From WTFY01 sp965205685 (GTDB taxonomy: Bacteria; Pseudomonadota; Gammaproteobacteria; UBA4575), in NCBI GenBank assembly GCA_965205685.1, contig OZ242174.1:186001-250000 (forward strand): a stretch of DNA of 64,000 bases, read 5' to 3'. Of the stretch, positions 54,946 through 63,920 are shown in pieces. The notes below the pieces were generated by a model. That model had not been told where the DNA came from. It made no database searches and worked only from the letters and a program-made list of their open reading frames with translations. The position numbers and the translations under genes are program-made. How positions within the stretch are numbered: position 1 is the stretch's first letter; each line of letters starts with the position of its first letter.

Positions 54946-55380
54946 TCAGCCGGTCGAGATATGCACTGTAAGACGGGTTTTCGTGCTCAGCGAATTGGTC
55001 ACCAGGCAGGCAGCCTCGGCTTTTTGAAGTGCGCGGGTGGCCTTCACCGGGCTTTCATCGGCGGCGATCTCAAGCGTGGCCGTCAGCTGCAGTTCGGTGA
55101 ACCGCATCACGCGCTCCACGGTCTCAAGCGTCCCCTGCGCATCGACATCCAGGCTTTGCCAGTCCAGCTTTGAGGCACTGGCAACGGCGCGAAACGTGAG
55201 GATCAGGCAGTCGGCGGCACAGCCCACCAGCAGATCCTCGGGGGACCACTTGTCCCCGGGTCCGTCGAACTGTTTCGGGGCGGCAACCTCCAAAGACTGC
55301 AGGCCGTTCGCGCGTGTGGTGATGCTTCCTGTGGGCCCGCCTTCGGCGCGGACCGTGTACTGATGCGGCAGCTTTTGCAT
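54946..55380 (-). CDS. OsmC-family peroxiredoxin-like protein
   Basis: A 144-residue OsmC/Ohr-fold protein. Conserved cysteines are in VGCAADCLILTF (Cys54 and Cys58) and EAACLVTNSL (Cys124), which could form the peroxidatic pair that reduces organic hydroperoxides. The substrate is not clear because the family is broad. Divergent from pyrF across 130 bp. Confidence 0.85.
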   Translation of the reverse strand: MQKLPHQYTVRAEGGPTGSITTRANGLQSLEVAAPKQFDGPGDKWSPEDLLVGCAADCLILTFRAVASASKLDWQSLDVDAQGTLETVERVMRFTELQLTATLEIAADESPVKATRALQKAEAACLVTNSLSTKTRLTVHISTG

Positions 55381-55510
55381 GTCGGGAATCCTCCCTTGAT
55401 CGGGTTTGCCATTTCGGTGTCAGCGGGGCGGCTATGATAGTATCTGGCCCAGGAAATATGAACCATGAAACGGCATCGAACCCGAGCCGCCAAGCCCGCA
55501 CCCTGCCCCA

Positions 55511-56257
55511 ATGACTGAACGGTCCGCTTCCGATCGTCTGATTGTCGCCCTGGATTTCGACACCGCCGATCAGGCCGATGCCCTGGTGGACAGCCTCGGG
55601 GATACGGTGGGCTTTTACAAGGTCGGCTGGCAGCTTTTCATCGGTGCTGGCTGGCCCTTTGTCCGCAGCCTACTGGCCCGGGGCAAGAGGGTGTTTCTCG
55701 ATCTCAAGATCGGCGATATCGACAACACGGTACGCGCCGCGCTGAACAATATACCGGATGAGTTTACAGGCCGGCTTGAGCTGCTGACCCTGCAGGGCAA
55801 CGAGGCCACGGTGCGCGCCGCGAAAGCCGGACGCCACGGTGAAAAGCCTGCCCTGCTGATGGTCACCTTGCTGTCGAGCATGGATGGCACGGACCTGATT
55901 GACGGCGAGGTGGATGGTCAGCCCCCCCTGGACACCTCGGACCTGGTGCGCCTTCGCGCGTTGCGGGCACTGGAGGCCGGTTGTGAGGGACTGATCGCTT
56001 CCGGTCAGTCGGTGCGGGAGTTGCGCGAGGCCTTTGCGGACCGGACCTTTTTGATCGTGACCCCGGGCATTCGCCTGCAAGGCGAGGCCTTGGACGAGCA
56101 CAAGCGCTCGCTCACTCCCTATCAGGCGATCCTGGACGGCTCGGACTATCTGGTGGTCGGGCGCCCGATCGCCGGCGCTGCGCATCCACAGGAGTCCGCC
56201 ACCACAATCGTGTCCGAGATCGAGCGTGCCCTGCAGGAGCGCACAGCCGGCCCCTGA
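55511..56257 (+). CDS. pyrF: Orotidine 5'-phosphate decarboxylase
   Basis: A 248-residue TIM-barrel enzyme, last step of UMP synthesis. VALDFDTADQA, the catalytic DLKIGDIDNTV segment and the phosphate loop TPGIRLQG...DYLVVGRPI are present. Some positions differ from the usual enterobacterial form (DLKIGDIDNT for DLKFHDIPNT, and LLTLQGNEA where VHASGG is common), so it is a divergent member. No strong ribosome binding site precedes the ATG. Confidence 0.92.
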   Translation: MTERSASDRLIVALDFDTADQADALVDSLGDTVGFYKVGWQLFIGAGWPFVRSLLARGKRVFLDLKIGDIDNTVRAALNNIPDEFTGRLELLTLQGNEATVRAAKAGRHGEKPALLMVTLLSSMDGTDLIDGEVDGQPPLDTSDLVRLRALRALEAGCEGLIASGQSVRELREAFADRTFLIVTPGIRLQGEALDEHKRSLTPYQAILDGSDYLVVGRPIAGAAHPQESATTIVSEIERALQERTAGP

Positions 56258-56325
56258 ACTCCCTGCGATGTGATTCCAATGCCACGGGTGGACCCGCAGG
56301 CCGCCCGCACGGACGCTCAAGGAAA

Positions 56326-56346
56326 CCCCCACATATAATAGGGGGG
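56326..56346 (+). promoter_or_regulatory. Hairpin with TATAAT in its loop, upstream of the decarboxylase gene
   Basis: Five C residues (56326-56330) face six G residues (56341-56346) around ACATATAATA. It can be read as a terminator for pyrF, though no T-run follows, or as a -10 element (56334-56339) for the next gene, though no -35 was found. Confidence 0.35.
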
Positions 56347-56418
56347 AATTGCTGGCGGGAATGCAATACCATTAGGGAAACCCGATGCGTTCTGGGCCGA
56401 GCGGGAAAGGGAAGTACC

Positions 56419-57894
56419 ATGGATCAAGAGGATAAAGAGGCGGATACGCGCAAAGTTTCCGGCGAAGGTGCCGCAGCTGGCAGCGATCTGCAGATGATGC
56501 CCGAACAGATGCTGGACCTTGCGCAAAAAGCGGCCCGACTTGTGGTCGAGCGCATGGAAACCCTGCCGCAGGAGGGTGCCTGGGAAGGCGAATTCAAGGA
56601 GGAACTCGCGGACCAGTTCATGGGAGATCCTCCCGAAGCGGGTCGCCCGCCCGAGGAAGTCCTCGAGCAGGCGGCACGCAAGATCCTGCCGATTGCCACC
56701 CGCCTGGATCACCCGCGTTGCTTCGCCTTTATTCCCACCTCGCCGACCTGGCCCGGCGTGCTGGCAGATTTCATGGCTGCGGCCTACACCATCAATACGG
56801 CCACCTGGCTGACTTCAAGCGGGCCGAGCCAGGTGGAGCTGGCCGTCATCGACTGGTTCAGGCGCTGGCTGGGGTATCCGGAAGGTGCGGGTGGGCTGCT
56901 CACCAGCGGCGGCTCGGCCGCCAGCGTCAATGCTCTGGTGGCTGCACGCGAACATGCGGGCAACCCGGAACGCGCAGCCGTGTACATGAGTGACCAGAGC
57001 CACAGCGCGCACGTTCGTGCCGCCCGGATCATTGGAATCCGGCCCGAGGGCATCCGCATGATCGCAAGCGATGCGTGCTATCGCCTGGACATGGAGGCGC
57101 TGGTGCGTGTGGTGGCGCAGGATCGTGAACAGGGCATCAACCCGATTGCCATATGCGCAAATGCAGGAGCCGCCAGCACCGGCGCCATCGATCCGCTGGA
57201 GGCGATGGCAGAGTTCTGCGAGAAGGAAGGGATCTGGCTGCACGTGGATGCCGCATACGGGGGGTTTGCCGTCGTCACCAGGGAAGGCAAGCAGCGCCTG
57301 CGCGGGATCGAGCGCGCCGATTCCGTCGGTCTGGATGCGCACAAGTGGTTCTTTCAGCCCTACGAGGCCGGCAGTCTCCTGGTCAAGGACATCCGTACGC
57401 TGGAACGCGCCTTCGGGGTACATCACGACGTCCTGCAGGATACGATTTGGGGTGCGAACCACCCCAACTTTTCGGACCGCGGCCTGCAGTTGAGCCGTTC
57501 ATTCCGGGCCCTGAAAATCTGGATGTCCGTGCAGACCTTCGGCATGGTCGCGTTTCGCAGCGCCGTCTCCAAAGGAATGGAGCTTGCGAGCCGGGCCGAG
57601 CAGTTCGTGCGCGAAAGCCCGGACCTTGAACTGCTGAATCCCGTGTCCCTGTCGATCGTGTGCTTCCGAGTCAATCCAGCGGACGCTGAACTGGATGAGG
57701 ACGCGCTGGAAAAAATCAACCGCACCGTGCTCGCCGAGGTGTTCTGGGATGACCGGGCGCTGATGTCCTCGACGACACTCGGCAAGACGTTTTCCCTGAG
57801 GCTGTGCATCCTCAACCACACGACAAGCTGGGAGGACGTACAGGAAACCCTGGAGACTATCGTCCGGTTCGGGAAAGAAGCCCAGGGTAAATAG
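56419..57894 (+). CDS. PLP-dependent amino acid decarboxylase (group II)
   Basis: A 491-residue enzyme of the aromatic amino acid/glutamate decarboxylase family. PLP lysine is Lys309 in LDAHKWFFQPYEAG, the stacking His lies in SDQSHSAHVRAA, and HVDAAYGGF holds the PLP-binding Asp277. The substrate (aromatic amino acid, diaminobutyrate, aspartate and others are known in the family) cannot be told from sequence. The N-terminal 30 residues are charged and unconserved. It stands alone after pyrF. Confidence 0.88.
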   Translation: MDQEDKEADTRKVSGEGAAAGSDLQMMPEQMLDLAQKAARLVVERMETLPQEGAWEGEFKEELADQFMGDPPEAGRPPEEVLEQAARKILPIATRLDHPRCFAFIPTSPTWPGVLADFMAAAYTINTATWLTSSGPSQVELAVIDWFRRWLGYPEGAGGLLTSGGSAASVNALVAAREHAGNPERAAVYMSDQSHSAHVRAARIIGIRPEGIRMIASDACYRLDMEALVRVVAQDREQGINPIAICANAGAASTGAIDPLEAMAEFCEKEGIWLHVDAAYGGFAVVTREGKQRLRGIERADSVGLDAHKWFFQPYEAGSLLVKDIRTLERAFGVHHDVLQDTIWGANHPNFSDRGLQLSRSFRALKIWMSVQTFGMVAFRSAVSKGMELASRAEQFVRESPDLELLNPVSLSIVCFRVNPADAELDEDALEKINRTVLAEVFWDDRALMSSTTLGKTFSLRLCILNHTTSWEDVQETLETIVRFGKEAQGK

Positions 57895-58121
57895 GAGAAG
57901 TTGTGCTCGCCTGCGCCCTTCGACCCGGGCGTGAAGGCAGGATTTTGCTACGGTACAATTCCCCACCATCCCGTGCCTAGAAGTACACATTTCAGCACAC
58001 TTAGCTTCCCAAATTTCGCTGTTTGCAGTCATGGCCGGACTAGATCCAGCAGTCCGCTGCTAACTACCAGATTATCCTTTATTAAATTGCAATTAATGCA
58101 GAAATATGTGATCATTATGAA
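57895..58121. other. Gap at the left edge of the ATPase/RloB-like segment
   Basis: A 227-bp stretch whose second half becomes AT-rich. No tRNA, repeat or gene was recognised. TACAAT near 57955 could be a -10 element for the ATPase gene but lacks a clear partner. Confidence 0.45.
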
Positions 58122-59336
58122 ATGATTCATAGATTTCGTATCAATAATTTCCAATCCATCCGAGAGGATGTAGAACTCGACCTGCGTATTCCAGGTACTA
58201 CTCCAGAGATGCCTTGCTTCAGGGGCAGCCGTTCACGGCCCGACATTCGTCTCCCAAGTGTTGTCGCCCTAGTTGGCCCCAATGGGTCCGGCAAGACGGC
58301 CTTGCTACGTGCCATTATGGCAACAGTAAACTTTGCAGCATTTTCATACCGATCCTACAACTCAGGAAGCACCTCTGAATTTATTCCCTTTCTTTCGCCG
58401 GAGACGAGGGCAGCACCAACCCGTGTTGAAGTAGAATTTGATGCAGCGTGGCTGGATTCTGAATCAGGGAAGACCAGTTCACTACTTCGTTACACCCTGA
58501 TACTTGTACGTGAGGGTGAGTTCGATCTCGTACCCACCAGTGTCGACTACGAAGCACTGCATGCTTTCCCGAAGGGACGTCCCAGGCGTATCTTAGAGCG
58601 GCGCCGAGACAAGCCAATCTATATTTCTAAGGAATTAGGAGTAAGGCCACACGATGACCGCCTCTCTTCCATTCCGCCGGCCTCTTCTGTCATTTCGGCC
58701 CTTGCTGAAATGAATGTGGAATCCTTTCCAGAGATTGCGGGAGACATCGCCCGGGTGCAAACAAACATTGTCGGCCCCGACCCCTGGCGACTCGATACGG
58801 AAACTGTAACTCGCCTCTACCAGAAAGATCAGGAACTTGTGGACAAGGTCACCAACAGGCTACAACGCTTTGACCTCGGTATTGGAAGTATGCGGCTCCA
58901 CGAGTTTCCAGTTGGACAATGGAAACTACTATTTGACCATGCAGGCTTAGATCTGCCAGTTATTTTGGACAGAGAATCCGCAGGAACGCGTCACCTGGTT
59001 CACATCTTTCCGCAGCTTCAACTTGTCCTTGATAACGGTCATCCAGCAATCATGGATGCTCTGGACTCTGATTTTCATTCGGACCTTTCTGCTGAAATTC
59101 TGGGCTGGTTTCGACACGAACAATCCAACCCGAATGGCGCACAACTGATCTGCTCGCTTCACAATCTGTCCGTGCTGGACGATCTTGAAAAGGAAGAGGT
59201 CTTCGTCGTTGAGAAAGACCAGCATGGTGTTACACACGTTCATGGGGCACGAGAAGTCGCAGGCCTGCGACGGGATGGCAATCTCCAAAAGCAGTACCGC
59301 AGCGGCGCAATTGGCGGATTGCCCCGATTTGGTTAA
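58122..59336 (+). CDS. AAA-family ATPase, RloA/AAA15-like
   Basis: A 404-residue ABC-type ATPase of the kind seen in phage-defence modules. Walker A GPNGSGKT lies at residues 52-59, the signature-like ESAGT at 285-289, a Walker-B-like strand AIMDALDSDFHS at 309-320, and the H-loop His347 in CSLHN. The position after the Walker B Asp312, normally acidic, is Ala313. The start region MIHRFRINNFQSIRE is typical. The next gene is a Toprim-like protein starting 10 nt later, so the two form a pair. Base composition is less GC-rich than the core genes. Confidence 0.85.
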   Translation: MIHRFRINNFQSIREDVELDLRIPGTTPEMPCFRGSRSRPDIRLPSVVALVGPNGSGKTALLRAIMATVNFAAFSYRSYNSGSTSEFIPFLSPETRAAPTRVEVEFDAAWLDSESGKTSSLLRYTLILVREGEFDLVPTSVDYEALHAFPKGRPRRILERRRDKPIYISKELGVRPHDDRLSSIPPASSVISALAEMNVESFPEIAGDIARVQTNIVGPDPWRLDTETVTRLYQKDQELVDKVTNRLQRFDLGIGSMRLHEFPVGQWKLLFDHAGLDLPVILDRESAGTRHLVHIFPQLQLVLDNGHPAIMDALDSDFHSDLSAEILGWFRHEQSNPNGAQLICSLHNLSVLDDLEKEEVFVVEKDQHGVTHVHGAREVAGLRRDGNLQKQYRSGAIGGLPRFG

Positions 59337-59345
59337 TGAGCATCC

Positions 59346-59893
59346 TTGCGGCGATCCATCCCCCAACGTAAGCGGTTTTTCATTGGTGCCGAAGGCGAAA
59401 GCGAACGGTCTCTGGCAAAGTGGCTTTCGCAGTTATGTGATGAGGCAGGGCGCCATGTTCACTTGGATACAAGGGTCGGTAGTGGTGGAGATAGCCTGGC
59501 GGTGGTAATCCACTCGGTGAACCAATACAAGAGGCGCTCCAGGGATCACGGAAAGTATTCAGCGGGGCTAGTTCTCTTGGACTCAGATCGAATAGAAACT
59601 GACAGATCGAACGGACGTGATCCACTTACAGGTTTGGAGGGGGAGGACTTGTGTCTAGTTCGGCTAGTCCCGAATCTCGAAGGATTTTGTTGCGACTCCA
59701 TCGTGGTTATGAGAACAGATTTGTGTCAGCGCAAGCTGCCAGAAGATCTCTTTTTAGGCTATGGCCAGAATATGATAAGCCGCCCACAGCGGATGCGTTA
59801 AGCCGTCGTTTCAACCTAGAGGATCTGCAGCGAGTCGCCCAGCATGATGAGGAAATACGGCAAGCCATGGAGGTTCTAGGATTGGAATATTGA
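59346..59893 (+). pseudogene. RloB/Toprim-like gene, broken by a frameshift
   Basis: Two frames combine into one protein of about 182 residues. The first (TTG start at 59346, RRSIPQRKRFFIGAEGESE) has the Toprim-like acidic motif GAEGESE and a LLDSDRIE motif (Asp79, Asp81). After the PNLEG segment the frame is lost; the second frame continues LLRLHRGYENRF...LSRRFNLEDLQRVAQHDEE to 59893. Adding one T to TTTT at 59685-59688 restores PNLEGFLLRLHRGYE. It would be the nuclease partner of the upstream ATPase. Frameshift, sequencing error or slippage cannot be separated by eye. Confidence 0.65.
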
Positions 59894-59946
59894 GTGGCAG
59901 TTCACCTAGAATTTGAATTTACTGTCGTGCCTGACCCGACTCGGGG

Positions 59947-60852
59947 TTATAAGGCCAGCCAGTCGCGGGCAGGTAAGAATTCCTTGTACAGGGCTTCCTC
60001 GGGGCTGCTGGGCTCCGGGTGCCAGTCGTAGTCGAAGTGCACCTGCGGGGGCAGGGACATGAGAATGGATTCCGTGCGGCCCCCGGACTGCAATCCGAAC
60101 AGGGTGCCCCGGTCGTATACCAAGTTGAACTCGACGTAGCGCCCGCGCCGGTACAGCTGGAAGCGGCGTTCGCGATCCCCGAAGGGATGGTCTCGGCGGC
60201 ACTCGACGATGGGCAGGTAGGCCTCGAGGAAATGCTCTCCCACGCTCTTCAGCAGACGGAAATCCTGCTCGAACTCCCCGCTGTTGTAATCATCGAAGAA
60301 CAGCCCGCCGATGCCGCGGGCCTCGTTGCGGTGGCGGATGAAGAAGTATTCATCGCAGTTTTTCTTGAACACCGGGTAGAGGCTGGCATCGATCGCATCA
60401 CAGGCCTTGCGCGCGGTGCGGTGCCAGTCCACGGCATCCTCGTGAAAGCCGTAGTACGGAGTCAGGTCAAAGCCGCCGCCAAACCACCAGACCGGGTCCT
60501 GCCCGTCCCGGCTGGCCATGAAAAACCGCACGTTGCAGTGTACGGTCGGCACATACGGGTTGAGCGGGTGGATGACGGTCGACAGCCCGGTGGCCTGGAA
60601 GCGGGTTCCGGCAAGCTCCGGGCGCAGCTGGCTGGCCGATGGCGGCAGTTGCTCGCCGAACACGTGCGAGAAGCCGACCCCGGCCTGCTCGAACACCTGC
60701 CCGCCGCGCAGCATACAGGTGATGCCGCCGCCGCCCTCGGCGCGCTGCCAGGCATCTTCGATGAAACGCGCCTCCCCGTCCGCATCCTCCAGGGCCTTGC
60801 AGGTTTGTGCCTGCAGGCCTTGCAGGTACTCGATGACGGGCCGGATGTTCAC
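59947..60852 (-). CDS. hemF: Coproporphyrinogen III oxidase, oxygen-dependent
   Basis: A 301-residue enzyme converting coproporphyrinogen III to protoporphyrinogen IX with O2. Signatures VHPLNPYVPTVHCNVRFF, WWFGGGFDLTPYYGF, HRNEARGIGGLFFDD and RRGRYVEFNLVYDRGT are intact. It implies growth with oxygen. It lies 13 nt after tsaC in the topA-tsaC-hemF series. Confidence 0.98.
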   Translation of the reverse strand: MNIRPVIEYLQGLQAQTCKALEDADGEARFIEDAWQRAEGGGGITCMLRGGQVFEQAGVGFSHVFGEQLPPSASQLRPELAGTRFQATGLSTVIHPLNPYVPTVHCNVRFFMASRDGQDPVWWFGGGFDLTPYYGFHEDAVDWHRTARKACDAIDASLYPVFKKNCDEYFFIRHRNEARGIGGLFFDDYNSGEFEQDFRLLKSVGEHFLEAYLPIVECRRDHPFGDRERRFQLYRRGRYVEFNLVYDRGTLFGLQSGGRTESILMSLPPQVHFDYDWHPEPSSPEEALYKEFLPARDWLAL

Positions 60853-60865
60853 GGGATGCGCGGAC

Positions 60866-61423
60866 TCAGCTTCCGTGGCGGTACACTTTCATGCCCATCA
60901 GCTCACGTACCTCGCTCGGCACCCCGGTGCCCGCAGGTCCCGTAAGCACGTAGTCCAGGTGTGGCCCGAACCAGTCGCGTAGTCCCCGGGTGTCGGTAAG
61001 CACGGGATAGGAGGAGACGTTGGCACTGGTGGAGACGATGGCCCCCGCTGCCCGGCAAAGCGCACCCGCGGTGGCATGCCTTGGGATACGAAGGGCGATG
61101 CTGTCGTGGTGGCCTGTGATCCAGGTCGGCACCGATTCCTCGGCTGCCACTACCCAGGTCGTCGGCACATCGCTCTGGGCGCTGTTGATCTCAAGGCGCT
61201 GTACCGCATTCAACGGGCCGGTGTAGTCCTCCATGGCGTCCAGGTCCTCGACCAGCAGGATCAGGCCCTTGTCGGCGCTTCGCTGTTTCAGCCACAGGAC
61301 CCTGTCGACGGCCTCCCGGCAGTGTGGGTCGCAGCCCAGGCCCAGCACGGTGTCGGTGGCATAGGCGATGACCCCGCCACACTCGATGATGCGCGCGGCC
61401 TGTTCGATCGCGTTGCTCAGCAC
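60866..61423 (-). CDS. tsaC: Threonylcarbamoyl-AMP synthase
   Basis: A 185-residue Sua5/YciO/YrdC-family protein that makes threonylcarbamoyl-AMP for t6A37 tRNA modification. VIAYATDTVLGLGCDP, the LKQRSADKGLILLV segment and IVSTSANVSSYP are the family motifs. Length and the position next to hemF fit TsaC (YrdC) rather than the longer Sua5 form. Confidence 0.94.
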   Translation of the reverse strand: MLSNAIEQAARIIECGGVIAYATDTVLGLGCDPHCREAVDRVLWLKQRSADKGLILLVEDLDAMEDYTGPLNAVQRLEINSAQSDVPTTWVVAAEESVPTWITGHHDSIALRIPRHATAGALCRAAGAIVSTSANVSSYPVLTDTRGLRDWFGPHLDYVLTGPAGTGVPSEVRELMGMKVYRHGS

Positions 61424-61447
61424 CGTGACTCCCCCGTGGGCATGGAC

Positions 61448-63796
61448 TCAGCGGGCCTTGGCCCGCTTGGCGGGCGCCTTGCGCCGTGCACCCTTGGCCG
61501 ACTTGCGGGCGCGGGCCTTTTTTGCCGGCGCTGCGGCAATCAGGTCCTGGCACTCCTGCAGGGTCAGGTCGGCCGGTTCGCGGCCTTTCGGGATCTTGAC
61601 GTTCTTGTTGCCGTCGGTGATGTACGGCCCGTAACGCCCGTTCAGCACGCGGATGCCCTGCTCCTCGAAGTCCTGGATGACCCTGTTGGCATCGCGCTGG
61701 CGTTGTTCCTCGACGACCTCGAGGGCGCGCTCCAGGGAAATGGTGTGCGGGTCATCCTGCGGGATGGAGACGAATTTCTTGCCGTATTTCACGTACGGCC
61801 CGTAGCGCCCGATGCCGGCGGTGAGTTCCTCGCCCTTGGGAGTTTCCCCGAGGCTGCGCGGCAGCTTGAACAGCTCCAGGGCCTCATCGAGGGTGACCTC
61901 GTTCATTTTCTGCCCGGGCAGCAGTCCGGCGAAGCTGGGCTTGTCCTCATCCTCGCGGGTGCCGATCTGCACGTACGGCCCGTAGCGTCCCATGCGCACG
62001 CTGACCGGCTTGCCGGAGGCCGGGTCGGTGCCGAGTTCGCGGGCCTGCACGGCCTCCTCGCGGCTGACACTTTGTTCCTTGTCCTGGATCAGGGTGCTGA
62101 ACGGGTCCCAGAAGGCGTGCAGTACCGGCACCCAGTCCTTCTCGCCGCGCGAGATCTCGTCGAGGTCGTTCTCAAGGTGCGCGGTGAAGTCGTAGTCGAC
62201 GTACTGCGAGAAGTGCTTGGTCAGGAAGGCGTTCACCAGCCGGCCCATGTCGGTGGGCATGAACCTGCGCTTCTCAAGCTCGGCATACTCGCGGCTTTGC
62301 AACGTCGAGATGATGCTCGCATAGGTGGACGGGCGCCCGATGCCGAACTCCTCCAGGGTCTTGACCAGGCTCGCCTCGGTGAAGCGCGGCGGCGGTTCCG
62401 TGAAGTGCTGCTCGGTGCGGATTTTCTCAAGCGCGACGTCCTCGCCCTCGACCAGCGGCGGCAGCCTGCGCTCGTCGGCATCCTTCTTGGTGTCGTCGAG
62501 ACCTTCCTGGTAGACCTGGATGAAGCCCGGGTTCTTGATCGAGGAGCCGGTGGCACGAAAGCTGTTGCCGGTGCCGCACTCGAGGTCCGCGGACACCAGG
62601 TTCAGCGTGGCATGCATCATCTGGCAGGCGACCGCCCGCTTCCAGATCAGGGCGTACAGCTTGTACTGGTCGGGGTTCAGGAACTTGCGGACCTGCTCGG
62701 GCGTTCGCATGCACGAGGTCGGTCGAATCGCCTCGTGGGCCTCCTGGGCGTTCTTCGAGCGGGTCTTGTAGAGCCGCGGCTTGGGCGGCAGGTCGTTGGG
62801 GCCGTACTGCCCGGAGATGTACTGGCGCAGCTCGGCAATGGCTTCACCGGCGAGCGCCAGCGAGTCGGTGCGCATGTAGGTGATCAGGCCGACCGGGCCG
62901 TCGCCGAGGTTGATGCCCTCGTAGAGCTGCTGGGCCGTGCGCATGGTTTTTGAAGCCGAGAAGCGCAGCTTGCGCACCGCTTCCTGCTGCAGGGTCGAGG
63001 TGGTGAACGGCGGCGACGGATACCGGTTGCGTGCCTTTTTCTCGACCTTGCGCACCACAAGGCGCCCCTCGGCCAGGCCCTCGAGCTCCTCGCGGGCTGC
63101 CGTGGCCTTGGCCTCGCGGTCAATGTCGAACTGCTTGAGCTTGTCGTCGCGGTAGACCTGCAGTCGTGCGATGAAGGCCTGCTCGTCCTTCTTGCAGTCG
63201 GCCTCCAGGGTCCAGTACTCGCGCGCGGTGAATTTCTCGATCTCGTCCTCGCGCTCGCAGATCAGGCGAAGCGCGGGGCTTTGCACGCGCCCGGCCGACA
63301 GGCCCTGCTTGATCTTCTTCCACAGCAGCGGCGACAGGTTGAAGCCGACCAGGTAGTCCATGGCGCGCCTGGCCTGCTGGGCGTTGACTAAAGAGTCGGA
63401 GAGGCTCCTGGGATTCTCGATCGCATCGTTGACCGCCTGGCGGGTGATCTCGTAGAACACCACCCGGACTACCTGCTTGCCGTTCAGTGCGCCGCGTTCC
63501 TTGAGCAGCTCGTACAGGTGCCAGGAGATGGCCTCGCCTTCGCGGTCCGGGTCCGTCGCCAGGTACAGGGTGTCGGATTTCTTCAGTGCGCGGGTGATGG
63601 CCTTAACGTGCTTCTCGTTCTTGTCGATGACCGCGTACTTCATCTCGAAGCCGTGCTCGGGATCGACCGCGCCGTCTTTGGGGATCAGGTCGCGCACGTG
63701 CCCGTAGGAGGCGAGCACGCCGAAATCCTTGCCCAGGTATTTCTCGATGGTGCGGGCCTTGGCCGGGGACTCGACGATGACCAGGTTTTTACTCAT
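61448..63796 (-). CDS. topA: DNA topoisomerase I
   Basis: A 782-residue type IA topoisomerase that relaxes negative supercoils. The Toprim domain begins LVIVESPAKARTIEKYLG, the active tyrosine lies in LITYMRTDSLAL, and the QLYEGI and PSTYASII segments are conserved. The C-terminus has GRYGPYV repeats rather than cysteine zinc fingers, then a Lys/Arg/Ala-rich tail. The ATG at 63796 matches homologues; upstream in-frame codons are not conserved. Confidence 0.98.
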   Translation of the reverse strand: MSKNLVIVESPAKARTIEKYLGKDFGVLASYGHVRDLIPKDGAVDPEHGFEMKYAVIDKNEKHVKAITRALKKSDTLYLATDPDREGEAISWHLYELLKERGALNGKQVVRVVFYEITRQAVNDAIENPRSLSDSLVNAQQARRAMDYLVGFNLSPLLWKKIKQGLSAGRVQSPALRLICEREDEIEKFTAREYWTLEADCKKDEQAFIARLQVYRDDKLKQFDIDREAKATAAREELEGLAEGRLVVRKVEKKARNRYPSPPFTTSTLQQEAVRKLRFSASKTMRTAQQLYEGINLGDGPVGLITYMRTDSLALAGEAIAELRQYISGQYGPNDLPPKPRLYKTRSKNAQEAHEAIRPTSCMRTPEQVRKFLNPDQYKLYALIWKRAVACQMMHATLNLVSADLECGTGNSFRATGSSIKNPGFIQVYQEGLDDTKKDADERRLPPLVEGEDVALEKIRTEQHFTEPPPRFTEASLVKTLEEFGIGRPSTYASIISTLQSREYAELEKRRFMPTDMGRLVNAFLTKHFSQYVDYDFTAHLENDLDEISRGEKDWVPVLHAFWDPFSTLIQDKEQSVSREEAVQARELGTDPASGKPVSVRMGRYGPYVQIGTREDEDKPSFAGLLPGQKMNEVTLDEALELFKLPRSLGETPKGEELTAGIGRYGPYVKYGKKFVSIPQDDPHTISLERALEVVEEQRQRDANRVIQDFEEQGIRVLNGRYGPYITDGNKNVKIPKGREPADLTLQECQDLIAAAPAKKARARKSAKGARRKAPAKRAKAR

Positions 63797-63878
63797 CCGC
63801 AGACGGGTTCCTCGTTTTGGGCATCGGGGTCCGGGGGTTCTGTGGTCCCCGCCCGATGACAACAGCTTCGGCGGCAAA

Positions 63879-63907
63879 CTAATACGCTGTTCTGATGCTA
63901 TTGTAAA
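63879..63907 (-). promoter_or_regulatory. Sigma-70 promoter of topA
   Basis: On the minus strand TTTACA (63907-63902) and TATTAG (63884-63879) are separated by exactly 17 bp, giving a leader of about 75 nt. Confidence 0.65.
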
Positions 63908-63920
63908 TATGTTTCAGAAC
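63889..63920. promoter_or_regulatory. Inverted repeat overlapping the topA promoter
   Basis: GTTCTGA (63889-63895) and TCAGAAC (63914-63920) are perfect inverted arms around an AT-rich centre that contains the -35. A repressor or activator could bind here. The last 80 bases of the window show no assignable gene. Confidence 0.4.

Noticed and set aside
57895..58121. Possible tRNA or attachment site at the edge of the ATPase/RloB segment
   Set aside because: No cloverleaf, TPsiC-like motif or repeated end could be found.
61076..62953. 625-codon plus-strand open frame opposite tsaC and topA
   Set aside because: Antisense shadow of topA; no start signal or domain.
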